DNA of 64,000 nt, taken from JAVBNH01 sp031551635. GTDB lineage: Bacteria; Bacillota; Clostridia; Oscillospirales; Acutalibacteraceae. Under the pieces are notes generated by a model. That model ran no database searches. It had not been told where the DNA came from and worked only from the letters and a program-made list of their open reading frames with translations. The stretch's first letter is position 1. The number at the start of each line of letters is the position of its first letter. The stretch covers positions 44,452-108,451 of the forward strand of contig JAVBNH010000013.1 in the NCBI GenBank assembly GCA_031551635.1, read 5' to 3'. Of the stretch, positions 15,385 through 23,870 are shown piece by piece. Both the position numbers and the translations under genes were made by a program.

Positions 15385-15385
15385 A

Positions 15386-15643
15386 TCACTCAACTTCAGA
15401 ACGGACATCTTTTATTAAAGAATCCAAATCCTCTATAGAATTGATTCCCGCTCTTTTCCATTCATTCTCCATTTCTTTTTGAAAGGTTTCCATTGCATAT
15501 AATGCAGGATTCATCATAATAACCCGGTCATTTTCATAAATCAATGCGACACGGTCGCCAACTGATAGTCCCATATTTTTGCGAATATCTATGGGCAACG
15601 TGATTTGGCCTTTTGACATAACTTTTGCCGTATTGAAAATCAT
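15386..15643 (-). CDS. AbrB/MazE-type antitoxin
   Basis: The 85-aa protein has a SpoVT-AbrB swapped-hairpin DNA-binding domain at its N-terminus (AKVMSKGQITLPIDIRKNMG, LSVGDRVALIYENDRVIM) and a C-terminal tail that should wrap the PIN toxin. The start has a near-perfect GGAGGTGAT 4 nt upstream; an in-frame start 15 bp earlier does not. It is expected to repress its own promoter through the palindromes just upstream. Confidence 0.88.
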   Translation of the reverse strand: MIFNTAKVMSKGQITLPIDIRKNMGLSVGDRVALIYENDRVIMMNPALYAMETFQKEMENEWKRAGINSIEDLDSLIKDVRSEVE

Positions 15644-15660
15644 TAATATCACCTCCATGC

Positions 15661-15712
15661 AAGTAGGGTTTACCTTACTTTATAGTATATACTAAAAATA
15701 TAAATAAATCAA
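15661..15712 (-). promoter_or_regulatory. Promoter and operator of the AbrB-PIN module
   Basis: On the minus strand TTGATT and TATACT are separated by 17 bp. The perfect palindrome TAGTATATACTA (15683-15694) covers the -10 box. A second dyad, AAGTA.GGT..ACC.TACTT (15661-15680), lies over the start of the transcript. This is the layout expected for antitoxin autorepression. Confidence 0.6.
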
Positions 15713-15748
15713 CTGTATTATCTTACTTTCGTATTTATGTACGAAAAA

Positions 15749-15780
15749 GCTGAGAGATGAATTAACACTCTCAGCTTTTT
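15749..15780 (-). terminator. Bidirectional intrinsic terminator downstream of gapA
   Basis: GCTGAGAG pairs with CTCTCAGC. It is followed by TTTTTT on the plus strand and TTTTTC on the minus strand. It ends the gapA transcript and insulates it from the toxin-antitoxin module. Confidence 0.85.
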
Positions 15781-15799
15781 TAAATGGGATTTTTTAAAA

Positions 15800-16819
15800 T
15801 TATTTCAGTTCCGCGAAATACTTGATGGTTCTGACCATCTGGCTAGTGTAAGAATTCTCGTTGTCATACCATGCGACAACCTGAACTTGATAGAGACCGT
15901 CGGCAATTTTCGCAACCATAGTCTGAGTCGCGTCAAACAGAGAGCCATAGCTCATTCCGATAACGTCGCTTGAAACGATTTCGTCCTCATTATAGCCGTA
16001 GGAAGCGCTCTTGGCAGCCTTCATGGCCGCGTTTATGCAGTCGGGGCAAACATCACCCTCACTCTTGACAACAGCGGTAAGGATTGTTGTCGAGCCTGTC
16101 GGTACGGGAACTCTCTGCGCTGAGCCGATAAGCTTGCCGTTAAGCTCGGGAATAACAAGACCGATAGCCTTTGCCGCGCCTGTTGAATTCGGAACAATGT
16201 TAGCAGCAGCGGCTCTCGCACGGCGAAGGTCGCCCTTCGGGTGAGGTCCGTCAAGTGTCATCTGGTCGCCTGTATAGGCGTGGATAGTCGCCATTATACC
16301 GCTCTGAATCGGTGCGAAATCATTAAGAGCCTTAGCCATTGGAGCAAGGCAGTTAGTTGTGCAGGAAGCGGCGGAAATTATAGTATCCTCAGCCTTAAGA
16401 ATACCCTCGTTAACACCAAAAACAATTGTCGGGAGGTCGTTGCCTGCCGGAGCGGAGATAACGACTTTCTTCGCGCCAGCTTGAATATGAGCGGCTGACT
16501 TCTCTTTTGTTACATAGAAGCCTGTGCACTCTAGAACAACGTCAACACCAAGCTCGCCCCAGGGAAGCTCAGCGGCGTTTTTAACAGCGTATATAGTGAT
16601 TTCCTTGCCGTCTACGACTATGGAATTATCCTTCGCGACAACCTTATCAGCGAGAGCGTACTTGCCCTGAGCGGTGTCATACTTGAGAAGGTGGGCGAGC
16701 ATTTTCGCGTCTGTTAGGTCATTGATTGCGACTACCTCATAACCCTCAGCGCCGAACATCTGGCGGAAAGCAAGGCGGCCGATTCGGCCGAAACCGTTAA
16801 TTGCAACTTTAACTGACAT
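15800..16819 (-). CDS. gapA: Glyceraldehyde-3-phosphate dehydrogenase, type I
   Basis: It oxidatively phosphorylates glyceraldehyde 3-phosphate with NAD in glycolysis. INGFGRIGRLAFR (residues 7-19) is the NAD site and SAASCTTNCLAP contains the catalytic Cys153. The start MSVKVAING has GGAGGA 7 nt upstream; a longer in-frame start is less likely. The length of 339 aa is standard. It is monocistronic, with a TATAAT box at 16853-16858 on the minus strand as a probable -10. Confidence 0.96.
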   Translation of the reverse strand: MSVKVAINGFGRIGRLAFRQMFGAEGYEVVAINDLTDAKMLAHLLKYDTAQGKYALADKVVAKDNSIVVDGKEITIYAVKNAAELPWGELGVDVVLECTGFYVTKEKSAAHIQAGAKKVVISAPAGNDLPTIVFGVNEGILKAEDTIISAASCTTNCLAPMAKALNDFAPIQSGIMATIHAYTGDQMTLDGPHPKGDLRRARAAAANIVPNSTGAAKAIGLVIPELNGKLIGSAQRVPVPTGSTTILTAVVKSEGDVCPDCINAAMKAAKSASYGYNEDEIVSSDVIGMSYGSLFDATQTMVAKIADGLYQVQVVAWYDNENSYTSQMVRTIKYFAELK

Positions 16820-16928
16820 ATTAAATTCCTCCAATACTTTTAATACCTATATATTATAACCATTTTTTTTTATTTGCAAGCAATTTTGATAAAAATAAAT
16901 GCCTATATCCAAACTTTGGTATTATGCT

Positions 16929-16961
16929 AAAAAAACACCCTTCTTCCTAAGAAAAAGGGTG
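16929..16961 (-). terminator. Intrinsic terminator of the cohesin-like gene
   Basis: CACCCTT pairs with AAGGGTG, and on the minus strand it is followed by seven T residues. It lies about 35 bp past the stop codon. Confidence 0.85.
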
Positions 16962-16994
16962 CAAAATTACATTCATGTTATTTTGAAATAAATA

Positions 16995-17744
16995 TTATTT
17001 TGTGAATAAATTAGTGAACCATGCAAATATCTTTAAGAAGAACTTTATAACCTTGTCAAGGAAGGTTTCTGGAGCGGTTATTTCTACCTTTTCGGTTGTA
17101 ACTGTAGCGTTAGCAGTCATGTCAGCATTGTTAACGTCATACAGAGTTCTGATATCAAAGTCTGTTAGCTCCGGAACATCGGCAAGAATGTTAAAGGAAA
17201 TAGTTATTGTGACAAAAGGTGAATTGATAGTCGCAAGCTCATCCTTGCAGAAGAAGGAAACAGCCATCTTGCTTAAATCATTCATATTATACGCCTGAGC
17301 AACCGCTACGACACTCTCGTCATTAACCTCTGTTAAACCGAGAACAAGCTTATCGGAATTAAAGGTCAAAAGGAAGTCTCCGGCAGCGACACCAGCTGGG
17401 TTTTTAAGGGTTATTTCAACAGAAAGTATATTTTTGTTTGTTACAACTGTCTGCTTCACATATATCTCAGGAATGAGGTCGGAGGCGTCTGGAAGCTCTG
17501 TCGGGAGCTCGTCGTCAAAACCCTGCTGCACTCTGTATAAAGCGCGCGCGCCTGCTGCGCTGATAAAGCCCTGATTAAGTACATCCGAGGATTTTACCTC
17601 ATCATAAACACTGCTGTCAAGAGTATAAACCGCGCTGTGCAGAAGCACATCCTCAAACATCGTGGCGGCTGAAGCCGAAAGGGCGAGGGTTGATAATGCC
17701 ATTACCAGGCAAAGCAGGACAGCTAATAGTTTTCTTGTTTTCAT
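16995..17744 (-). CDS. Secreted protein with cohesin-like domain and hydrophobic C-terminal tail
   Basis: A signal peptide (LLAVLLCLVMALSTLALSAS) is followed by about 70 residues of low similarity. A cohesin-like beta-sandwich comes next (about residues 95-215): ILSVEITLKNPAGVAAGDF, LLTFNSDKLVLGLTEV and FVTITISFNILADVPEL. The last ~25 residues (FLDKVIKFFLKIFAWFTNLF) form an amphipathic aromatic helix that may contact the membrane. Assignment to the cohesin fold is by pattern, not certain. It could partner dockerin proteins such as the one at 14.2 kb. It has its own terminator and is monocistronic. Confidence 0.6.
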   Translation of the reverse strand: MKTRKLLAVLLCLVMALSTLALSASAATMFEDVLLHSAVYTLDSSVYDEVKSSDVLNQGFISAAGARALYRVQQGFDDELPTELPDASDLIPEIYVKQTVVTNKNILSVEITLKNPAGVAAGDFLLTFNSDKLVLGLTEVNDESVVAVAQAYNMNDLSKMAVSFFCKDELATINSPFVTITISFNILADVPELTDFDIRTLYDVNNADMTANATVTTEKVEITAPETFLDKVIKFFLKIFAWFTNLFTK

Positions 17745-17846
17745 AAATCTGACACTCCTTTTTTGTTTTTCGTAATTAAATCATAACACATCTAAACAAA
17801 TAATGCAATATAAATATGAAAATTTTGTTAAAAAAATGTGTAACAC

Positions 17847-17922
17847 TAGTACCTTAACGGGCTGAAAGCTCAATAAAAAGTAAGAATTAGGTTGTGGGCT
17901 TGGCAAGCCAAGCCCACATTAG
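17847..17922 (+). repeat. Dispersed ~76-bp palindromic repeat, copy B
   Basis: Forward copy from TAGTACC to CATTAG, with the intact palindrome GTGGGCTTGGC-AA-GCCAAGCCCAC. It is flanked on both sides by an inverted repeat, ATGTGTAAC and GTTACACAT, as though inserted in the loop of an existing palindrome. Confidence 0.9.
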
Positions 17923-17941
17923 TTACACATTAAAAAATCAA

Positions 17942-18508
17942 TTAATAAATTTTCCCTAGAAGCCAGACAATATTCTCACCGAGCCTCTTCATGGTTCGTA
18001 CACCCTCAGTGTCATTCACGAATTCACCTTTTCCTAGAGCGATTCCAAGGTTCCAATAGGTGCTCCCGGGAACAATCATATCATTCATCAGGAAAAAATT
18101 TTGAATCGAGTTCAGTGTATGTATACTTCCCGCACGCCTTACCGCGCTCACAGCTGCTCCGATTTTCCGCGAAAACGCCTTTGAATCAGAGCATGCCATA
18201 AAACCGCAGCGGTCAATTATAGCCTTGCATTCACTCGAAACATCGGCGAAATAAGTCGGAGAGCCGATTATAATTGCCTGCGCTTCAAGCATTTTCGGGT
18301 AAAGCTCGTTTATCCAGTCGTCACTCGTGCAAACACCCTTGTGCCTTGAACAGCCGCCGCAGGCAAGGCAGCCGGTGACCGGCTTCCCTCCCGCTTGATA
18401 TATTTCAGTTTCGCAATCCGCCTTTTCGCAGACCTCCAGCACTGTTTTCAACATATGAAAGGTATTTCCATCCGTGCGGGGGCTTGTATTAACAGCTAAA
18501 ACCTTCAT
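17942..18508 (-). CDS. Flavodoxin-fold NAD(P)H-dependent oxidoreductase
   Basis: The 188-aa protein begins with the FMN phosphate-binding loop (VLAVNTSPRTDGNTFHML). A cysteine cluster, GCLACGGCSRHKGVC, is typical of the iron-sulfur-flavoprotein-like NADPH-dependent FMN reductases, followed by IIIGSPTYFADVSSECK. It is likely a cytoplasmic redox enzyme of unknown substrate. It lies 24 bp downstream of ddh and is probably co-transcribed. The cysteine cluster is compact and may bind metal, but that is not certain. Confidence 0.8.
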   Translation of the reverse strand: MKVLAVNTSPRTDGNTFHMLKTVLEVCEKADCETEIYQAGGKPVTGCLACGGCSRHKGVCTSDDWINELYPKMLEAQAIIIGSPTYFADVSSECKAIIDRCGFMACSDSKAFSRKIGAAVSAVRRAGSIHTLNSIQNFFLMNDMIVPGSTYWNLGIALGKGEFVNDTEGVRTMKRLGENIVWLLGKIY

Positions 18509-18532
18509 ATCTTTAATTCCATTTCATTAAAA

Positions 18533-19417
18533 TTAAACTAACGCGTGAACTGCTTCATCCCTATCCATTTCCAAGAAGTCAACGGGCGGAATTTCAATCA
18601 GAGTATAGCATCCAGGCGCCTGCCGAAGCACAGCTCTGGCAGAAGAAACAAGCATCTGCCCTGTCAGTGCGGGATTGTTGATTTTCATCGAATAATTAAA
18701 TAGCTGGTTGTGAGTGTCACCCGATACACCCTTACGCTCAATCAATACACCGTGCCCCATGTCTTTCAGGTCGCGAACACTCTCAACTGCGTTTACATGC
18801 GTTTCGTCATGTGCGAAATATTCATCCTTCTTAATATCAGCTGCTACCTCCGCAAATCCGCGGCTGCCGTCAAGCTCAACATAAACCATTCTTCTGTGAA
18901 TACTTGTGCCAAGAGGTATGGTCATTGACAAAGCATCCTTAACACCGGGGATAGCCTTAGCCGCGACTGAATGCCCCATGCTCATGCCGGGACCGAAGTT
19001 GGTGTAGGTTATGCCCCTGGGAGCCATCGCCTCAAAAAGAGCGCGGACAACCGAATCACTGCCCGGGTCCCAGCCTGAGGAAAGAATGCTGGCGGTATTG
19101 TTAGCCTTGGCGACAGCGTCAAGCTTTTTGCGCACAGCCGGAATTTCGCCGTGTATGTCAAAGCCGTCAACTGTCGCGATTCCGAGCGAAAGAAGCTTTT
19201 CAGCCATTTCGGGAACAATGCGGCTCGGCAGAGCGAGAATCGCAACATCAAAAGGGTGAAGCTCTTTTAAATCAGCGGCAATTTTTAAGCCGCATGCAGT
19301 ATTTCCAGCTAAAACTGTGTCGACGATTCCGGCTATTTCAAAATCGTTGCAAGAATCAATTGCTTCGGCAACACACTTGCCGACATTTCCAAAACCAAAA
19401 ATTGCTGCTTTTTTCAC
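18533..19417 (-). CDS. ddh: meso-Diaminopimelate D-dehydrogenase
   Basis: Ddh converts tetrahydrodipicolinate directly to meso-DAP by NADPH-dependent reductive amination, bypassing the succinylase/acetylase branches. AAIFGFGNVGKCVAEAI is the N-terminal nucleotide site. SSGWDPGSDSVVRALFEAM, FGPGMSMGHSVAAKA and KGVSGDTHNQ are typical of the family. I start at GTG (MKKAAIFGF) because GGAG lies 9 nt upstream. The product is 294 aa. With asd, dapA and dapB in the window this completes a short route from aspartyl phosphate to meso-DAP. Confidence 0.9.
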   Translation of the reverse strand: MKKAAIFGFGNVGKCVAEAIDSCNDFEIAGIVDTVLAGNTACGLKIAADLKELHPFDVAILALPSRIVPEMAEKLLSLGIATVDGFDIHGEIPAVRKKLDAVAKANNTASILSSGWDPGSDSVVRALFEAMAPRGITYTNFGPGMSMGHSVAAKAIPGVKDALSMTIPLGTSIHRRMVYVELDGSRGFAEVAADIKKDEYFAHDETHVNAVESVRDLKDMGHGVLIERKGVSGDTHNQLFNYSMKINNPALTGQMLVSSARAVLRQAPGCYTLIEIPPVDFLEMDRDEAVHALV

Positions 19418-19586
19418 TTTAACCAACTCCAAAAACTTAGTAATTTATTTTATCATACTTCTAAGAGTTTTTCTATGTATGACTATAACAAAATTCAGAA
19501 ATAAAACACGGTTAAGTCATGTATAATTTTTATAAAAACAAAAAATTGCCGTCTTTTTTAAGCCGGCAGTAATACTTGAATGATTA

Positions 19587-19660
19587 TTAGCACCTTAGTG
19601 GGCTGAAAGCTCAATAAAAAACAAGACTTTGGTTGTGGGTTTGGCAAGCCAAGCCAACGA
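19587..19660 (+). repeat. Dispersed ~76-bp palindromic repeat, copy C
   Basis: Forward copy with degenerate right arm (GTGGGTTTGGCAAGCCAAGCCAAC). It is flanked by the inverted hexamer ATGATT/AATCAT and abuts the stop codon of the glycosyltransferase gene. Confidence 0.85.
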
Positions 19661-19664
19661 TAAA

Positions 19665-21026
19665 TCATGTCAGATTAACGCCCTTTTCCTTCAAAGTGCG
19701 TTTAACCTTGTAGCCGTTTCTGGTCTGCTGAAAGAGAAGCGCCTTTGTAAAAGCGGGAGCAGTGGTTATATAAACCTTCGCGAGAACACGGTAATCTATC
19801 GGACTTGACTCCCTGAGATTAATAAGAACCTTTGAGCGAGCCTTGCCGCGCGCAATATTATGGAAATTTTTTTCCGGAATAACATGCAAATTAGGCATTT
19901 TTTTCCATTTCACAGGAAAAAACTCGCTCTCGTATTGGCTCTCACGAGCGAATATTTCAAAATAGAAGAACGATTGTATATACAATGAATCTATCAGCTT
20001 AGTTAATTCCTCATCCGGATTCAAATCAAGCATGAATGAGAAGTATGGAACCTCGGCAGCTTTTTCATGGCTATCGAGCATAGCGTAATGAACAATATCA
20101 TTATTAGCCTCCTGAAGCTTTTTCAGCTTATCAGGATTTAGCATCGCGATATATTCGTTAAATTTCTCATGCACAAAAGTTAAAGTTTCTGCGTCCAAAT
20201 GCCAGAAATAGCGGTAAAAATTATCCATCAGCTTTGCGGCGGTCACATAAATAACTTCTTGAATAAATGCCTCGTCGCCGTCAAAGCTGCCTGTATCCTG
20301 TCTGATTTCGTTCTCGGTTATCGCATAAATTTCTGTCATTTTCGCGACAAATTCTTTTGCGTTTTCAAGCGTAGGCTCACGCTCACTGCTGAAACCCTCC
20401 AGCCCTCTGCCTTCACGACGCTGATAACAAGCGGTCGCGCAGCCGGTAATCTTCATCCCGCTAAGGCAAGCTTTCAAGTTAAAAATTCCCGCAGCGAACT
20501 TAAAGCGGTTTGTAAAAGAGAGCTTTTTCGATATAAGAGCGCCTCTGCGATAAATTTTATTGCAAATTTCATCGTCCCAGAGCACACTACGCTCATATTT
20601 ATCAAACTTCGGCAGCACAACTGTGGCATCGGTATACATATCATAATAGGGGTCAAAATCACCGTAATGCCAAAGCCTGCCGACAACGCAGTCAGCTTCT
20701 GTTTTCTCAGCGGTCTCAAGGAAATATTCAACGACATCCTCATTAACACGGCTGTCCGGTGCGTAAAACCAGACATAGGTGCCCTTTGCGTGCTCAAAGC
20801 CCTTATTCATCGCATCGGAAATATTTTTCGTTTCGTTTTCGAGGGAGTAAAAATCGACATATTCGCGGCAATATTCGGCGGTGATTTCCGCAGTACCGTC
20901 CTCGGATTTACAGTCGACTATTATCACTTCAAAATCCTCAACGCTTTGAGTTACAAGGCATTCGAGCGCATCCCTCAAATGCTCGGCGGAGTTATTTGTC
21001 GGTACAATAACAGATAGCCTGGGCAT
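19665..21026 (-). CDS. Family 2 glycosyltransferase with long C-terminal region
   Basis: The N-terminal GT2 domain (about residues 1-200) begins MPRLSVIVPTNNSAEHLRDAL and has VIIVDCKSEDGTAEI and a GTYVWFYAPDSRVNED segment, where the DxD-type metal site should be; here it reads PDSRV, slightly unusual. About 250 further residues lack a recognisable domain but keep DLNPDEELTKLIDSLYIQ, which suggests a tandem-like stretch. Nearest relatives are wall- or capsule-polymer transferases such as TarQ/TagF-like proteins. It lies 18 bp after the IspD/TarI gene and may use its product. Confidence 0.8.
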   Translation of the reverse strand: MPRLSVIVPTNNSAEHLRDALECLVTQSVEDFEVIIVDCKSEDGTAEITAEYCREYVDFYSLENETKNISDAMNKGFEHAKGTYVWFYAPDSRVNEDVVEYFLETAEKTEADCVVGRLWHYGDFDPYYDMYTDATVVLPKFDKYERSVLWDDEICNKIYRRGALISKKLSFTNRFKFAAGIFNLKACLSGMKITGCATACYQRREGRGLEGFSSEREPTLENAKEFVAKMTEIYAITENEIRQDTGSFDGDEAFIQEVIYVTAAKLMDNFYRYFWHLDAETLTFVHEKFNEYIAMLNPDKLKKLQEANNDIVHYAMLDSHEKAAEVPYFSFMLDLNPDEELTKLIDSLYIQSFFYFEIFARESQYESEFFPVKWKKMPNLHVIPEKNFHNIARGKARSKVLINLRESSPIDYRVLAKVYITTAPAFTKALLFQQTRNGYKVKRTLKEKGVNLT

Positions 21027-21044
21027 TATTTTTATCAATCCAAT

Positions 21045-21758
21045 CTATTTTTCATTAAAAATTTCGCTTTTAATAATAGCTTCCGCAAACAATATATCGG
21101 CAGGATAGGTAATTTTTATATTTTCATTTTTTCCTTTAACAAGCTTTACTTTTTCGCCGAAAAAACTGAATATAGATGTTGCGTCGGTTATTTTACCTGT
21201 GTCAGCCGGCGATAACTGCATCGACAGCTCATAAAGATTTTGAAGCTCAAAGCTTTGAGGGGTTTGGACATTATAAAGCTGAGAGCGGTCTGTGCGACTG
21301 TGTAAAAATTCGCCGTCATCACTGGTAATTATAGTGTCAACGGTGCTCACGGCAGTTGTGCAAGCGCCGAATTCCGCAGCTGCGCTAATGTTTTCGCATA
21401 TAATTCTGTCATCAATAAAGGGTCTGACTGCGTCATGAGTCAGTAGGATATTGCCAGCCTTCACAAAACCTAAATCTTTAAGCGTTTTCAGAATATTAAG
21501 AAGAGTTGCATGTCTGTCTCTGCCGCCGGAAATCAGCTTTATATTGCTGTCTGGCAAATATATTTCCAGGAGTTCTTCAGTGAATTCAAGATAATCAGCG
21601 CTGACAGCTACAAATAATGTGTCAACCATCCCGCTTTTAATAAAAGCTTCAATACTGTAAACCAAGATAGGCTTCCCGCAAACACTGATAAACTGCTTTG
21701 GCAGGCTGGTGTTCATTCGCGAACCGCTCCCGGAAGCCAGAACTGCAGCAATAACCAT
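21045..21758 (-). CDS. IspD/TarI-family cytidylyltransferase
   Basis: The 237-aa protein has the CTP-binding N-terminus AAVLASGSGSRMNTSLPKQF, the LTHDAVRPFIDDRII segment and ENIKITYPADILFAEAII near the C-terminus. IspD makes CDP-methylerythritol for isoprenoids, and TarI makes CDP-ribitol for teichoic acid. Sequence alone does not separate them. THDAVRPFI and the adjacent glycosyltransferase lean towards a TarI-like role, but without another ispD visible the isoprenoid role stays open. A strong AGGAGGGGAG precedes the ATG. It follows lysS by 35 bp. Confidence 0.85.
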   Translation of the reverse strand: MVIAAVLASGSGSRMNTSLPKQFISVCGKPILVYSIEAFIKSGMVDTLFVAVSADYLEFTEELLEIYLPDSNIKLISGGRDRHATLLNILKTLKDLGFVKAGNILLTHDAVRPFIDDRIICENISAAAEFGACTTAVSTVDTIITSDDGEFLHSRTDRSQLYNVQTPQSFELQNLYELSMQLSPADTGKITDATSIFSFFGEKVKLVKGKNENIKITYPADILFAEAIIKSEIFNEK

Positions 21759-21793
21759 AATCTCCCCTCCTGATAAATATCAAATGTCTATTG

Positions 21794-23323
21794 TCAATTT
21801 CCGGTAAGAGGTTTCATTGTTGGGAAAAGTAAAACATCTCGGATTGACGCGCTATCGGTCAAGAGCATAACAAGCCTGTCAACACCAAAACCAAGTCCGC
21901 CTGTCGGAGGCATGCCGTATTCAAGTGCGGTGATATAATCCTCATCAACCTCAGCATTAGCGCCCTGCGCTCTGCGCTCGGCAACCTGCTTCTCAAAACG
22001 TGCACGCTGGTCAATCGGGTCGTTCAGTTCTGAAAAAGCATTACCCATCTCACGGGCGTAAATGAAAAACTCAAAACGCTCGGTCATGTCAGGCTCTGCA
22101 GGCTTTCTTTTTGCCAGAGGTGAAATATCTACCGGATAATCATAAATAAATGTCGGCTGAATGAGCTTATCCTCGACAAATTCCTCAAAGAATGCCGCGA
22201 GCACTTCTCCCTTTGAAAGCCTATCATTTTCAAGCTTAAGATTCTTTGACTTTGCGCAGGCTCGGGCTTCTTCATCGCTTGCCCATGAATAATAGTCGAC
22301 TCCCGTGTACTTCAAGACCGATTCTGCCATTGTCATGCGAGCCCACGGAGATGCCATATTAATTTCGGTTCCCTGATAGGAAATAACCGGAGCACCGCAG
22401 ATTTCCAGCGTCAGCCACGAGTACATTTCTTCAATCAGATTCATCATATCAACATAATTCGCATACGCCTGATATAATTCCACAGAAGTAAATTCAGGAT
22501 TATGCTTGACACTCATACCTTCATTGCGGAAAATCCTGCCAACCTCGTAAACCTTTTCAAAACCTCCGACAATAAGCCTCTTAAGATACAACTCAGTTTC
22601 AATCCGGAGATACATATCAATATCAAGTGTGTTATGATGCGTCACAAACGGACGAGCAGCCGCGCCAATTTCGAGGGTATGAAGTACCGGTGTATCAACC
22701 TCAAGAAAGCCACGCGTATCTAAAAACTCACGGATTTTTGCGTTGATTCTGCTCCTCTTGAAAAAGGTGTCCTTGACTTCACTGTTAACAATCAGGTCAA
22801 TATACCTCTGGCGGTAACGTGTGTCGGTATCCCTGAGACCGTGAAACTTGTCCGGCAGGGGCAGCAGCGACTTCGAAAGCAGGCGGATAGTCTTTGCGTG
22901 TACTGAAATTTCACCCTTGCGTGTTCTGAAAACAAAGCCCTTGACTTCAACAAGGTCGCCGACATCCCAGCGCTTAAACTCAGCAAACTCCTCCTCGCCA
23001 ATATCGTTCATGCGAACATAAATCTGCATATTGCCTTCCCTGTCATGTATATCGATAAAATTCGCCTTGCCCATGTCGCGCCAGGTCATAATTCGTCCGC
23101 AAATAGCGACATCGGTATTTTCAAGCTCTTCAAAACGCTCTACAATTTCCTTTGAGTTAATCGTATGCTCAGCCTTGGTTATTTCAAAAGGGTTTTTACC
23201 CTGAGTGTGTAGCTCATTGAGCTTGTCTATTCTTATCTGCTTAAGCTCGCTTATTGCCTGTTCGCTCAAGACTTCTGTAATTTCTTCCTCTTGTACTGGA
23301 TTATTGCTTATTTCCTTATCCAT
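21794..23323 (-). CDS. lysS: Lysyl-tRNA synthetase, class II
   Basis: It charges tRNA-Lys. An N-terminal OB-fold anticodon domain (about residues 55-160, VAICGRIMTWRDMGKANFIDI) precedes the class II catalytic core, with motif 2 around YEVGRIFRNEGMSVKHNPEF and motif 3 GGLGFGVDRLVMLL. The length of 509 aa from the chosen ATG (MDKEISN) is normal; an ATG 12 bp upstream is also possible. It lies downstream of greA, the common Firmicute order. Confidence 0.96.
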   Translation of the reverse strand: MDKEISNNPVQEEEITEVLSEQAISELKQIRIDKLNELHTQGKNPFEITKAEHTINSKEIVERFEELENTDVAICGRIMTWRDMGKANFIDIHDREGNMQIYVRMNDIGEEEFAEFKRWDVGDLVEVKGFVFRTRKGEISVHAKTIRLLSKSLLPLPDKFHGLRDTDTRYRQRYIDLIVNSEVKDTFFKRSRINAKIREFLDTRGFLEVDTPVLHTLEIGAAARPFVTHHNTLDIDMYLRIETELYLKRLIVGGFEKVYEVGRIFRNEGMSVKHNPEFTSVELYQAYANYVDMMNLIEEMYSWLTLEICGAPVISYQGTEINMASPWARMTMAESVLKYTGVDYYSWASDEEARACAKSKNLKLENDRLSKGEVLAAFFEEFVEDKLIQPTFIYDYPVDISPLAKRKPAEPDMTERFEFFIYAREMGNAFSELNDPIDQRARFEKQVAERRAQGANAEVDEDYITALEYGMPPTGGLGFGVDRLVMLLTDSASIRDVLLFPTMKPLTGN

Positions 23324-23359
23324 AATATAAATCATTCTTTCATATTAAAATTAAATAAT

Positions 23360-23385
23360 GCGGACGATTATAAAAAACCGTCCGC
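23360..23385 (-). terminator. Hairpin between greA and lysS
   Basis: GCGGACG pairs with CGTCCGC across a T-rich loop. The downstream T-richness on the minus strand is modest, so it may be a partial terminator or processing site that lowers lysS expression relative to greA. Confidence 0.45.
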
Positions 23386-23396
23386 ACCGGTAAGTT

Positions 23397-23870
23397 TTAT
23401 TTTGAAATCACGAGGATTTCCATCTCTGTTATTCCCGCGGGAGTTTCCACTTGAATAACATCGGCAACCTTATGTCCAATCAACGCTTTGCCTATCGGAG
23501 ACTCATCGGATATCATCCGCTTCACAGGGTCAGCTTGCGGAAAGCCGACAATCTGATAGTCAATCTCCGAGCCGCTTTTTATTACTTTGATTTTCACCTT
23601 TGAACCGATATGAATGACCTCAGTCGAGAGCTGGTTTTCGTCGAGTATTGTCGCGTGCTGCAGCATATATTCAATCTCGCTGATTCTCGCCTCAAGCTTA
23701 CCCTGCTCAGATTTCGCCTCGTCATATTCGCTGTTCTCCGATAAATCACCAAAGGATTTTGCCTCTTTAATTTTTTCGGCAATAGAACTGCGCCCCGTCG
23801 TACGGAGCGTTTTTAGTTCAGCCTTGAGCTCGTCAAGACCTGCTTGAGTTAAAATAAACTCATCAGCCAT
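23397..23870 (-). CDS. greA: Transcription elongation factor GreA
   Basis: GreA rescues backtracked RNA polymerase by stimulating transcript cleavage. The N-terminal coiled coil shows ILTQAGLDELKAELKTL and SFGDLSENSEYDEAKSEQGK, with the acidic tip residues between the helices. The C-terminal FKBP-like domain shows ISDESPIGKALIGHKVADVI. At 157 aa it is full length. GAGAGGATG precedes the ATG. It is the first gene of the greA-lysS-ispD/tarI-GT2 group. Confidence 0.96.
   Translation of the reverse strand: MADEFILTQAGLDELKAELKTLRTTGRSSIAEKIKEAKSFGDLSENSEYDEAKSEQGKLEARISEIEYMLQHATILDENQLSTEVIHIGSKVKIKVIKSGSEIDYQIVGFPQADPVKRMISDESPIGKALIGHKVADVIQVETPAGITEMEILVISK

Noticed and set aside
20199..21017. 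272-codon plus-strand frame opposite the glycosyltransferase
   Set aside because: Shadow of the GT2 gene; no domain and no ribosome-binding site, and the opposite frame has clear GT2 motifs.
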